Positions 15,601-24,000 of a stretch of 44,260 bases of DNA are shown piece after piece (the first letter of the stretch is position 1; every line of letters begins with the position of its first letter). The stretch lies in contig JAFWKC010000008.1 in the NCBI GenBank assembly GCA_017514345.1, positions 1 to 44,260 of the forward strand, in the 5' to 3' direction. Source of the DNA: Eubacterium sp. (GTDB taxonomy: Bacteria; Bacillota; Clostridia; Oscillospirales; Acutalibacteraceae). The notes below the pieces were generated by a model, which was not told the DNA's origin, did not search any database, and worked only from the letters and a program-made list of their open reading frames with translations. The translations under genes were made by a program, and so were the position numbers.

Positions 15601-18600
15601 GCGATAATCTCATTAAGGATGTTGAGGATTTCTACTGCGCTGAGCTGCTTGAGCATCTTCGTAAGACCAGGAGCCAGGCTGTCGATAATGCCTGAGATGA
15701 GGTCAGAGTTGAGTACCGTATCTACAAGATAACCGTAGATGAGGAGAAGTACCTCAGCAGGAGTCTTTGCAGCTGCGAGCTTCTTCCAGTCGATTGACGG
15801 AAGCTCGATGAAGTCCTTGAGCTTATGCTTGCTGATTGTGATGTTGTTAAGAAGCGTTACAAGCACGTCCTTAGTCGGAAGTGAAAGACCGTTGCCGAAG
15901 AGTGCAGGCGAAAGCTTTGCAGCGAGTGCAGGGAGCTTAGCAGCAAGCGTCGGTGAAAGGTTGCTGATGTCCTTGCCGAGGAAGGCAGCCGCATTCTTAA
16001 CAAGCAGCTGGATAGGCGCGAGCGCCGATTTAACAATGCCGATAAACGAGTCGTCGTCGAGTACGCCTGCCGCGCCCTTAATTACGTTGAGAAGGAAGGA
16101 AGCAGGTGCGCCGTAAAGATTGCTGAAGATGTTTGACAGAGGAGTGAGTACACCCTTAACAAGCATCTGCGAAGCGTTCTCCTTAGCGAGCTTGTTGAAC
16201 TGGTCTGCGCCGAGCACGCCCTTTGCTCCCGTTGCGTTAGCAATATTAGCAAGCACAGGATTGAGGATTGCGCTGTAGTAGTTGTTCGACTGAGTATTGT
16301 CAGTATAAGACTTTGTAAGAAGTACGCCTACAATAGCGGCAATACCGTTGAGCGATTCGCCTAAGCCGTCGTAGAACGCCTGCTTGTTGTCCTTGCCCTT
16401 GAAGGTGTCGCTGAACTTGAGATAGTCCTTGGTGTAGGAGCCCGTTTCCCAGTTAGCGTCTGTGATTTCTACCTTGTAGGAGTTCCAGTTCTTTCTGTCG
16501 GACTTTGAAAGCTCATCCTTCGTTGCCGAATATCCGTCGCTAAGACGAATTGCTACTGCGTCTGGTGAAATAACACCGCATACAGCGTCGCCGACGAGCA
16601 TGTTTGAATCCTTAACCTTAGAAGAATTAAGGAAGCCGTTCTTTGAGTTGTAGAACAGATAGTCTACGATGTTTTCAACGAGCGAGTAAGTCTGGATTAC
16701 AAGATTTGAAAGGTTTTCAGGTGTGTAAACCTTACTTGCGTCAACCTTGCCGTCCTTCGGCTGAGTACCAATCTTGCCGTTGGTGCTTGCCGTGCCGTGG
16801 CTCTCGCCAGTAATATAGTATAAATAGTTGTTGAGCAGCTTTGCGATATCGTTTACGTTCTGTGCGCCGAGATATGCGCTGAGAACTGTTACAACGCCTG
16901 AAAGCAAGCCGTCGTTACTATTTGCTGTGAATCCGTTAACTGTTGTATTGTTAAGGAGAGATGAAAGCAACGTGTCGAGTATGTCGACAAGCTTCTCAGC
17001 AGCCTTGAGATTTTCCTTAGAAAGGAGCTTGTCATAATCACTACCTGCAGCCGACTTGTTAACTTTCGAGGACGAAGCAAGCTTAGCCTTGCTCGTCTTG
17101 AGTGCTGCTATCGGGTTATAATCAACCGTGTTCTTGTTGTTTTTATCTGTGAGTTCCTTAATCCACGGAACAAGACCGTGATTCTGACCGTTCTTCACGA
17201 AGAAGAGGTTAGAAAGAAGGAATATACCGCTTTTGTTGCTGAAGCCCGTGAAGCCTGTTGCGGGCTGTTTTGTAAGCGTGAACGAAGCGTTGTCCTTCCT
17301 CTTGAGCTGGAACAGACCGTTAAGCACGTCTGTGATAAGGCTCTTTTCGCCAAGACCGCCAAGACCGTCGTTGAGAAGTCCCTGGATAAGCGGGAAGCTC
17401 TTTGAAATCTTGTTGTTTTCGTCAGAAATTGTATCGTTGAGTATATCGAGCAAGCCGTTTACGATGTTGCCGATAAGGATATTTACGAAGCCGTCAAGAA
17501 TCTGCGGGCCAGTACCGCCGTTTGCGAGGTTCTTGAACTCGATAAGCGTGTAGTTAGCTAAGCCCTTCTGAGCCTTCTTTGCGTATGGCTCAGTGTCAAT
17601 CTTGCCGTTGTATGTATACGTCCAGTCGGAATCAACCTCGTACTTTTCGATATAAAGCTGACCGATGATATCAACAATCTGAGGAAGTGCAACAAATATA
17701 TTGTTAAGACCGCTCTGCGATACCTTTGTACCGTCAGCGTTGTATCTGAGGTCGTCCTTGTGACCTGCCAAGCCTCTGCCTGCGTCGCCGTTAACGTAGA
17801 TGTCAACTGCGTCCGTAGCGAAGGAGGCGATTTCGATTACAGCCTCCTCGATAACGTCTGCAAGGTAAGCGTTGTCGCCCTGGAAGCTCTTGTTATCAGC
17901 GAGCTTCTTAGAGATATCGTTAATATTCGCACCTGCGATTAACTTATCAAGTACGTAGATATTAGTGAAGTTCGGAACGCTCGTTTCGTACGGAGCGTTG
18001 TAGTAGCCGACCATATCGCCTGCTTCGCTTCTTGCGTCGTCAGTAGTAGCTGTGAGCCATTTGAGAACAGGAACGAGCGACTTGTTGAGGTCGAGGTTAG
18101 CAGCGCCGATGCCCAATAAGCCGTCCTTGTAGTTTTTGAGAACGTCGTTGATAACCTTTTCGGACTTCTTCGGGTCGCCGTAAACAGGATGTCCCTCTCC
18201 GTCGTAGGTCGTTTCGTAAAGCATTGACATAATATCGTCATAAGTAGCGCTCTCAACGTCCTGACGTCCGTAGTAAAGCTTATTGAGTAAATCAATGTCT
18301 GCTTTTCCGTCAAGAAGCTTCAGAAGACCAGATAATAACTGACCTTCAACGTTACCTGGCTCGCCTGGCTTATCGTTTGCGTCACCGTTGTTGAATACGA
18401 TAGGTACGATAAGCTCGTCAATTGCAGTTACGAGAATAGGCAGAAGCTTGATAATTTCCTCTGTCGGATTTTCATAAAGATTAATCCATACGTCCTGAAG
18501 CGCACTCTGAAGGTCAACCTCTGTATCAAGAAGGTCGGCGAGTACCTTGTTGATATCAACAAAGGAACCGATAACTGAGGTCGGGTCAAACGCCATATTG

Positions 18601-20249
18601 ATAACGCCGTTGAGAGAAGCGTTTGCAATAAGGAGAGCCTTGTCCTTCGGAAGAGCAACGTTATCGTATTCGTATGAGTCTTTAATCAGCGGCTTAACGC
18701 CGTGAATCTGGTCAAAGTAATAGTTCTGTACGCAAGCCTGCGGGTCGATTACGCCTCTTAAAGAGGTACCGTGGCTTCTTACAGAATCGCCGAACTTGCT
18801 GATAATAAGCTCAGAAGCGATAACTGCGTTGATTCTGTCGATAAGGGTAAGCGCAGAGCCGCCCTCGCCGCCGTTTGCAAAGATGTAGACGTTATTCTTG
18901 TCGCCGTCTTCAAATACAAAGTTCTTTGCAGCGTTAACGTTGTTAGCCGTACAAGCCTCGTAGAAATCGCCGATGTTGTTGTCTTCACAGCCGAGCAGAT
19001 ATTCCGTTGCAGCGTCTGAGAAAGGCTTTTTAGTTACAGCCTTGCTGTTGCCCTCGTCGTCAGTTGTGATAACAACGTCGCCGTTCTGAAGGTATTCGTC
19101 GATTTCCTTCTTAGGATAACCAGAAAGCCCACGGTCAACGTTAAGGTGCTCGCAGAATTCTTCAAGCTGCTTTTCTGTAATCTTTGCAGCCTCAACCTCC
19201 TTCTTGCAAGCCTCGAGGTCGCCGAACTCGCCCGAGTAAACCATAAAGCCTAAGCACATCTCTACGTAGTAAGGAGATTCAATACAAGCAGGATTGCCGT
19301 TTGGCAGAATGGTAAGGAATACGTCCATTAAATTAAAGTCTGTGTAGTTATCCCACGTTACAGACTGTCCGCCTACCTTTACGTCAGCGCCGCCCATAAG
19401 AGCTAAGCCCATAAAGTATGAAAGGTAAAGTCTGAGGTTACCCTCCTGCATTCCGAAATAGAAGTATGCGTCAGCAATACTTTCTGCTCTTTCGGGTGAG
19501 CCGAGGGAATAGAACGTTTCGTTAATCCAGTCGATGAAGTAAGCAGCGTAATTGTTGTCGTCAGGAACGGTAACGGTACCGTCAACTGTCTTTGAAACGT
19601 CTGTCTTCTCGCAGTCGCCGAAGGCTACGCCGTTTACTTTAAGGGCTCTTAACTCATCCTTCGTCATCGTGTCGCTGCCGCCCGTAGCTGCCAGATAGTC
19701 GCCGTAGTTTTCAAACGCTCTGCCGTTGTTGATGGCTTCGTCAAATACGCCGAGGTACTTCTGGCTTGCTTTGTTATAAAGCGGGAGAAGTGCGTTCAAC
19801 TTATCAAGAGTATCGTTAGCATACTTCTTGATATCCTTATCGCTGTTATCCTTCAGTGAATCGCATAATCCGTAAAGCGAGAAGAAATCAAATTCTGCGT
19901 CAGGGTCATTAAGATATGAATAATTATATTCACTCATCTTAGTGTCCGAGGTGTAGCCTGGGATTAATGCGTCCTTATCAACGCCGCCGCCAAGAAGGCC
20001 AGTAAGCGCCGATACGATTGACGGTGATGCACCCTCGATAAGACCAGGGATTGCGTCACCTGCTAAATCTTTTACAAGCAGCTCAAGCGATTGATACGCC
20101 GCGCTTGCATCGTTTTTGCCATTCCAGTAATCGTCGTTAGAGTCGGTTCTGTTACCGTCTGCTGCAAAGGCAGTAAAGCCGACGCTACACGATGTAATGG
20201 CCATTACTAAAGCCAGAAACAGGCTCAGTAATTTTTTGCTCATTTTCAT
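12642..20249 (-). CDS. Giant secreted repeat protein, 2535 aa, unknown function
   Basis: A 7.6-kb gene whose product has a Sec signal peptide (residues 1-29, AFA cleavage before ADG). The mature part is almost free of Cys and rich in helical Leu/Ile/Val-Asn-Asp patterns. The C-terminal half has at least two long homologous modules of about 450-530 residues, starting near 1666 and 2193. Each runs: YGRTY, A-x-SW, F..AV.AVLRP, Y...I.PLLEAF, a K-T-x2-QY block, ILPN, then LP-D-I-(D/S)-(W/F)-x-QLASHG near 1983 and 2435. A shorter relative of the last block (LPSIDWKKLAA) sits near 1485. It has no LPxTG, dockerin, S-layer or choline-binding motif, so anchoring is unexplained. ATG follows GGAGAG. It diverges from another giant secreted gene at 21008. 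I do not recognise the family; a structural or adhesive surface protein is the simplest guess. Confidence 0.85.
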   Translation of the reverse strand: MKMSKKLLSLFLALVMAITSCSVGFTAFAADGNRTDSNDDYWNGKNDASAAYQSLELLVKDLAGDAIPGLIEGASPSIVSALTGLLGGGVDKDALIPGYTSDTKMSEYNYSYLNDPDAEFDFFSLYGLCDSLKDNSDKDIKKYANDTLDKLNALLPLYNKASQKYLGVFDEAINNGRAFENYGDYLAATGGSDTMTKDELRALKVNGVAFGDCEKTDVSKTVDGTVTVPDDNNYAAYFIDWINETFYSLGSPERAESIADAYFYFGMQEGNLRLYLSYFMGLALMGGADVKVGGQSVTWDNYTDFNLMDVFLTILPNGNPACIESPYYVEMCLGFMVYSGEFGDLEACKKEVEAAKITEKQLEEFCEHLNVDRGLSGYPKKEIDEYLQNGDVVITTDDEGNSKAVTKKPFSDAATEYLLGCEDNNIGDFYEACTANNVNAAKNFVFEDGDKNNVYIFANGGEGGSALTLIDRINAVIASELIISKFGDSVRSHGTSLRGVIDPQACVQNYYFDQIHGVKPLIKDSYEYDNVALPKDKALLIANASLNGVINMAFDPTSVIGSFVDINKVLADLLDTEVDLQSALQDVWINLYENPTEEIIKLLPILVTAIDELIVPIVFNNGDANDKPGEPGNVEGQLLSGLLKLLDGKADIDLLNKLYYGRQDVESATYDDIMSMLYETTYDGEGHPVYGDPKKSEKVINDVLKNYKDGLLGIGAANLDLNKSLVPVLKWLTATTDDARSEAGDMVGYYNAPYETSVPNFTNIYVLDKLIAGANINDISKKLADNKSFQGDNAYLADVIEEAVIEIASFATDAVDIYVNGDAGRGLAGHKDDLRYNADGTKVSQSGLNNIFVALPQIVDIIGQLYIEKYEVDSDWTYTYNGKIDTEPYAKKAQKGLANYTLIEFKNLANGGTGPQILDGFVNILIGNIVNGLLDILNDTISDENNKISKSFPLIQGLLNDGLGGLGEKSLITDVLNGLFQLKRKDNASFTLTKQPATGFTGFSNKSGIFLLSNLFFVKNGQNHGLVPWIKELTDKNNKNTVDYNPIAALKTSKAKLASSSKVNKSAAGSDYDKLLSKENLKAAEKLVDILDTLLSSLLNNTTVNGFTANSNDGLLSGVVTVLSAYLGAQNVNDIAKLLNNYLYYITGESHGTASTNGKIGTQPKDGKVDASKVYTPENLSNLVIQTYSLVENIVDYLFYNSKNGFLNSSKVKDSNMLVGDAVCGVISPDAVAIRLSDGYSATKDELSKSDRKNWNSYKVEITDANWETGSYTKDYLKFSDTFKGKDNKQAFYDGLGESLNGIAAIVGVLLTKSYTDNTQSNNYYSAILNPVLANIANATGAKGVLGADQFNKLAKENASQMLVKGVLTPLSNIFSNLYGAPASFLLNVIKGAAGVLDDDSFIGIVKSALAPIQLLVKNAAAFLGKDISNLSPTLAAKLPALAAKLSPALFGNGLSLPTKDVLVTLLNNITISKHKLKDFIELPSIDWKKLAAAKTPAEVLLLIYGYLVDTVLNSDLISGIIDSLAPGLTKMLKQLSAVEILNILNEIIAASQSPTEVFWTFREYVGKITNTFVYPKDILASDATKAVGQLDDIVTNVFPLLNALGVTDIESLNALVNDKLYTNDLLTKALKGIYGALNKGTAATIFNALGMDLSPKGLAKYLTNKSYGRTYTSAAAKLRKAKSWDKVGTLNWGFKDGSSKAEQGFIYGISAVLRPFNDILSIFLAEGNLSDNIDLVKVVKTLDLKGSTNILKDDYAGTLDYTLKNGMLTLGIRSNVKNFEGKKNPKSIIEIDLVQVMNDLMKSLRSNGLNGISLGTNGYESAVIPLLEAFMCDGVKTYKQYKKDYKKAKDNLLVNVIKPVIGLVDDITKKPFDTVTKILPNVAYFIESNGVAQVVGNILAPITSDDGLLGILRKHGFDLDKFIKLTFDKDLGTIVNDLLGIKSKLKINLTDMSKTNVQVIVVPLINSILKKNNLPITLPDISFKQLASHGTIKVVKSAARNREGKFRTRQVQSRQGETLVAVLRYVSNVLIKNASGLSDIICGIEAVQKNETITKVVQCVFTQIGLAKQDDIVRAVFYFLTEQATDKFFDYSNFTYKDNYTFSWGDMDEEFCRKLAPMLDGMIGSLLEGGLAGLVSEKLYTDELVGKLATGLYGAVEGVNINDDIGSLTNLLAMTDIDFTTGNVAKLLVDGDYGRTYPDVAAVIRNAGSWSNVKAESLKFGVNDRDSFLNAVVAVLRPIFGVLDVILNDASLNIFDLVKIPGSDGYSSTIVPLLEAFGVYNIKTQYQYREDCYKAYDNVLLDIINPLWDKVEDILNAPLQTVMSILPNLSLFFANDGLLQIVDNLLTPVSALLEAIRPIVDINKLLDALGLDVPKLLKDKVGLSLSKFDLYDLPGTLSPLVGADNVVNTVNSVLGIIKIKDNPLGLELPDIDWFQLASHGEFITDGTSQVATYGKRIYVVADEDETLIALLRFLINTINYKDNYNQIVGLITGLLGDNVDESLAGTINDVLGMLKGDADQVISDLVELLQQIAG

Positions 20250-20344
20250 ACTATCATCTCTCCTTTTTGAATGATTTTACGGATAAATCCGCATATGAGA
20301 ACGTGAAGCACCTTTGGATTTTGCCCCACGCTAAGCAAACTCAT
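20250..20344 (-). other. 5' leader of the giant gene with possible folded RNA
   Basis: On the minus strand the predicted transcript opens with ATGAG, which can pair with CTCAT 45 nt later; inside, GCGTG-x-GGCA pairs with TGCT-x-CACG around an 11-nt loop, and a CGGAT/ATCCG hairpin follows. The fold does not match any riboswitch class I know. It could be a stability element or unknown regulatory RNA. Confidence 0.35.
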
Positions 20345-20349
20345 TTATA

Positions 20350-20378
20350 TATATAACAGATAATAAAACATAAGTCAA
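20350..20378 (-). promoter_or_regulatory. Promoter of the 2535-aa protein gene
   Basis: On the minus strand TTGACT (20373-20378), 17-bp spacer, TATATA (20350-20355), start near 20343, giving a leader of about 95 nt. Confidence 0.7.
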
Positions 20379-20817
20379 TATATAATTCAAAAATAATTCA
20401 CAAATTATTAACTATATCGACTATATTCGCTCCGAGTTTCACAAAATTGCATTGACAAATGCAAAAAATTGTCAAAAATTTACGCGCAAAAACAAGCCGC
20501 CTTCCGCTCTACGAAAAGTCGCCCTGTTTTACAGCCGTTTCTATATGTAGTTTTGTGCAAAAAATGCGGCACAAAATCGTGTTGTGTAAAGCGAAAAAGC
20601 TTGTCAAAAAATACTTGTGTAAAGTCGAATGTTTCACATACAAATATCGCAAAGTGTAAAAGGGAATTTTTAACAAATGTAAAATGTTTTTGAACAAACT
20701 GTTAACATTACAATTGAATAATACTATAAACGGCGTTGAATGTCAAGAGAAATGTTAACAAAATATTCACAATTTCGGACATCTGTATATAATATGTTAT
20801 AATTTCATAATTTCATA
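20379..20817. other. A/T-rich divergent intergenic region between two giant genes
   Basis: About 440 bp without a credible gene. It holds several TGTGTAAA-like words (near 20582, 20609 and 20651), GTTAAC-centred words (near 20700 and 20753), a TTTTGTGCA/TGCGGCACAAAA inverted pair near 20552-20575, and two TATAAT-like boxes (about 20787 and 20800) without good -35 partners. Short ORFs here have no ribosome site. The length and repeats suggest regulator binding, but no operator can be named. Confidence 0.45.
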
Positions 20818-20846
20818 TTGACTTTAAATTAATTTAGTGTTTTAAT
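20818..20846 (+). promoter_or_regulatory. Promoter of the 2138-aa dockerin protein operon
   Basis: TTGACT (20818-20823), 17-bp spacer, TTTAAT (20841-20846). The same TTGACT box is used on the opposite strand for the divergent giant gene. Start near 20853. Confidence 0.6.
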
Positions 20847-20852
20847 ATAGTT

Positions 20853-21000
20853 GCGTGATATGCGTGTTTTTATCTGGGCGAAAGCCTATAACGCAGGTTC
20901 AATACCTTCAATCTGCTGCAACTTTTGCAGCGAGGTCAGAGATTGTGACGCACCGTTATTTAAAAACTCGCGTTATTCGTAATATTTTATACGGAGGAAA
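20853..21000 (+). other. 150-nt 5' leader with candidate structured RNA
   Basis: Includes a GGGC-GAAA-GCCT GNRA hairpin (20876-20887), a 7-bp GCTGCAA/TTGCAGC hairpin (20915-20931) enclosed by CAATCT/AGATTG, and a TGCGT (20861-20865) that could pair with either of two ACGCA sites (20891-20895 or 20948-20952). It does not match the consensus of c-di-GMP, glycine, TPP, FMN or cobalamin riboswitches as I know them. The ribosome site GGAGG follows at 20993-20997. Confidence 0.4.
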
Positions 21001-21007
21001 ATTTAAA

Positions 21008-24000
21008 TTGGAATCAAAAAAATCTAGAGTTTTTACTAAAAAATTGATTGCTTTGTTCCTTTCTGCTTTGATGGCACTTTCCTGCTTCACAGGCGCTCTC
21101 ACAGCTTACGCAAGAAGCGGCGATTACCACGACCGTAACCTCGCTTACAACTTCCTTGCATGGGCAGAGACAACTGATGAACAGACTGCCGAAGCTCTTC
21201 TTGACTGGGCTGATGCAAACCTCAGCTGGACGATGAAGAACCTCGTTGGCTTTGATGAGTATCATTTCAGCCAGAGCATCGTTGTTGCTACCATCAAGAT
21301 TGATGCGTATCTTGACAGCGTTGACGGTCTTATCTACACAGTAGAGCAGGCAGATGACCTTCTTGACTCATACGGCGGTCTTGTTGGCGGCGATATTAAG
21401 AACATTAACCTTAATGGTGTTGCTGACCTCGCTGGCAGCTATTCAACAAGCTCATCTGACGTTATCTCTAAGTGCGGAAGAAGCTATCGTGCAAAGTATA
21501 CTGCAAAGGAAATCCTTGTTGCAGTTGCAAAGCTGCTCTATGATAACACCAAAGACGGTAACAACGTTTTCCGTAAGCTCGTTATCGGTGACTTCAACCT
21601 TGGTTCAATCCTTGGCGGCGTTATTAAGAACTTAGCAGGAAGCGACGATATCTTTGAAATCCTCAAGGATACACTCGGTATGTGGGACGGCTATCAGAAC
21701 GACCTTGCATACAACGTAGTTGCAAACCTTATTTTCACCAACACAAAGTGGTGGAGCGAGGACGAGCTCAACTACTATAAGCAGACTGACAGTAACGGTA
21801 ATCTTAAAAACTGGAACTTTGATGAAAGACTTTTTGAAGCTCTCAGCACTCAGCTTCTTCAGCAGATTAATTCTGAAATTACATATGCAGAAGAAAACAA
21901 GGATGAAGGCATCGCAACTGATTCATCAAAGACTCGTTATAAAGCCCTTAAGGCTTATGCTGCTGACCAGGGCATTGAGTTCACAGATGAGAATACATAT
22001 TCCATCGTAAACGGCTACAACCAGGCTAACGGCACAGATTACGACCCGAATCTCTATTATGTTACTAAAGAGGGCGACGAAGAGGGCGACGTATATCTCT
22101 TCCGTTACAACGGAGAAGACCCGCTCGTAGTATCAAAGACTGATACACTTCTTGAGGTTGCATACAGAGCTGCTAAGCTTGCTTGGAAGACAGCCCTTAT
22201 GCCAACTCTTTCACTCGTTCACGTTAACTATTCAAACGAGGACGACACAGAGAACAACCGTGGCTCTAACTTTGATAACCACTATTACTATTGGCGTAGC
22301 GCTAAATACGGCTGGAGCACAGCTAATAAGGGCGCTGATATGTATGACCACGTTGACGAATGGATTGCTGAAATCTGCGGCAACTATGATATGACAGCTG
22401 CTGAGATGAAGGAATACATCAAGACTAACCTTACATTTGACAGAAGCATTGCTGAAGACGCACAGGGTAACTGGAGAGATATTAAGTCCAAGTCGCTCTT
22501 CGTTAAGCTTCGTTACAGCCCGATGGCTGATTACTATTTCGATGTACAGACAGGTCCTATCAACCTTTACTTTGAGCAGACCGGTACAAAAGAGCTTGAC
22601 GATTTTGTAACGGAAGCATTTGATGAAAACGCATATTCATCAATTCCTGCAGCACTCAACGACCTTCTCGTTGCTGCTACAGAGGTTATCTTCCCAGAAA
22701 GCTCGAATATCGGCTTCCAGGGCGCTGAAAGAGGCGTTGTAGGTACTGACCTTCACGTACCACATATGGAAACAACAGGTAATATGGACCTTGTTGGCGC
22801 TAACAAGGCTAATAACATCAGAACAAGCGCAGAAACACTCGTTTCTAACGCACTTGCTATGTTTGAGTATGCTGCTAACGCTGCTGATCCATACATCTTT
22901 AACGAGTATTACAAGAACCACAACATTACTTATAACGGAACGTGTAACCTCACAGAAGGCAACTTCGAAGAGGCTGCAATCCCGCTTGGTATTGCTTGTG
23001 TAGTACAGAACGTAAATCTCGCTGATACAATCCACAAGACTGACTGGGATAAGGTTAAGGACGCAGAGGGCGCAGGCTATCTTGCACTCAGAGAGTATCT
23101 CTCATTCGTTCTTCCTGACAGAAACTATGACAGCTTCGTTACTTATGACGCTAACGGAATGATTAACGCAGACTTTGATACCTGCATTCTTCCTATGGCT
23201 CGTGACGCAATCGGCTACGTTTGTCAGGCATTCGTACCTATCAGAAACAGCGACGGTTCTGAGTGGAACGTATACGATACAACAACTGCTGACACCACTT
23301 CTATCTGGGATCTTGCTAACTCAGTAGTATGCTACTATGCTTCTGACTGTGAGTATCCTGCAGTTAAGGCTGGTGCAAGCACAACGGCACAGAGCAAGTC
23401 CGTTGCAACACTTCTCGGTGTAGCTAACACAAGCGGCGTTGCTCTCGTTCAGCCAACAAATACTCTTTGGCAAAACGTTGACAACGTTGTCAACAAGCTT
23501 CTCCCGATTATGGGTGAGCTTCAGTACGGTACAGCTGCTTACAGCGGTCAGTTCAACTCTGAAGACTTAATTTATAATGATATTATTAAGAATATCCTTA
23601 ATATAGGTGGCGACGACGGTAACGGCACAGGTATCACAAACTTCCTTGAGAGAGTTTACACAATCTGCTGCTCATCACCGATTTCAACAACAGGTATTGA
23701 CGAGCTCGTTTACGACGACATTCTCGTATCGCTCATCAACAACCTTCTTGGTCCTCGTTACGGCAAGGGTTACGCTCACGTTCTTCCGACGTATGCTGAG
23801 CTTAACTCTTCAACACCGTTCGACACAATGCTTCACGTAAGCTGGCTTGGTAACTACAAGGGTTATCAGAACGTTGGTACAGTTACATCGAGCAACGACC
23901 TCGGCTATCTCAGCCTCGTAATTGCTAACCTGTATGCTGCACTCGGCGGCTTCGACGGCATTAATGCAACAGGACCTAAGGGCGCTTGGACGGCTCTTAT

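Noticed and set aside
20459..20697. Three overlapping 60-75 aa frames in the divergent intergenic region
   Set aside because: No ribosome sites, no motifs, overlapping on both strands in A/T-rich DNA; more likely control region.
20853..21000. c-di-GMP (GEMM) or other known riboswitch
   Set aside because: Checked by eye for GEMM, TPP, FMN, glycine, cobalamin and purine core words; none present. Kept only as unclassified leader.
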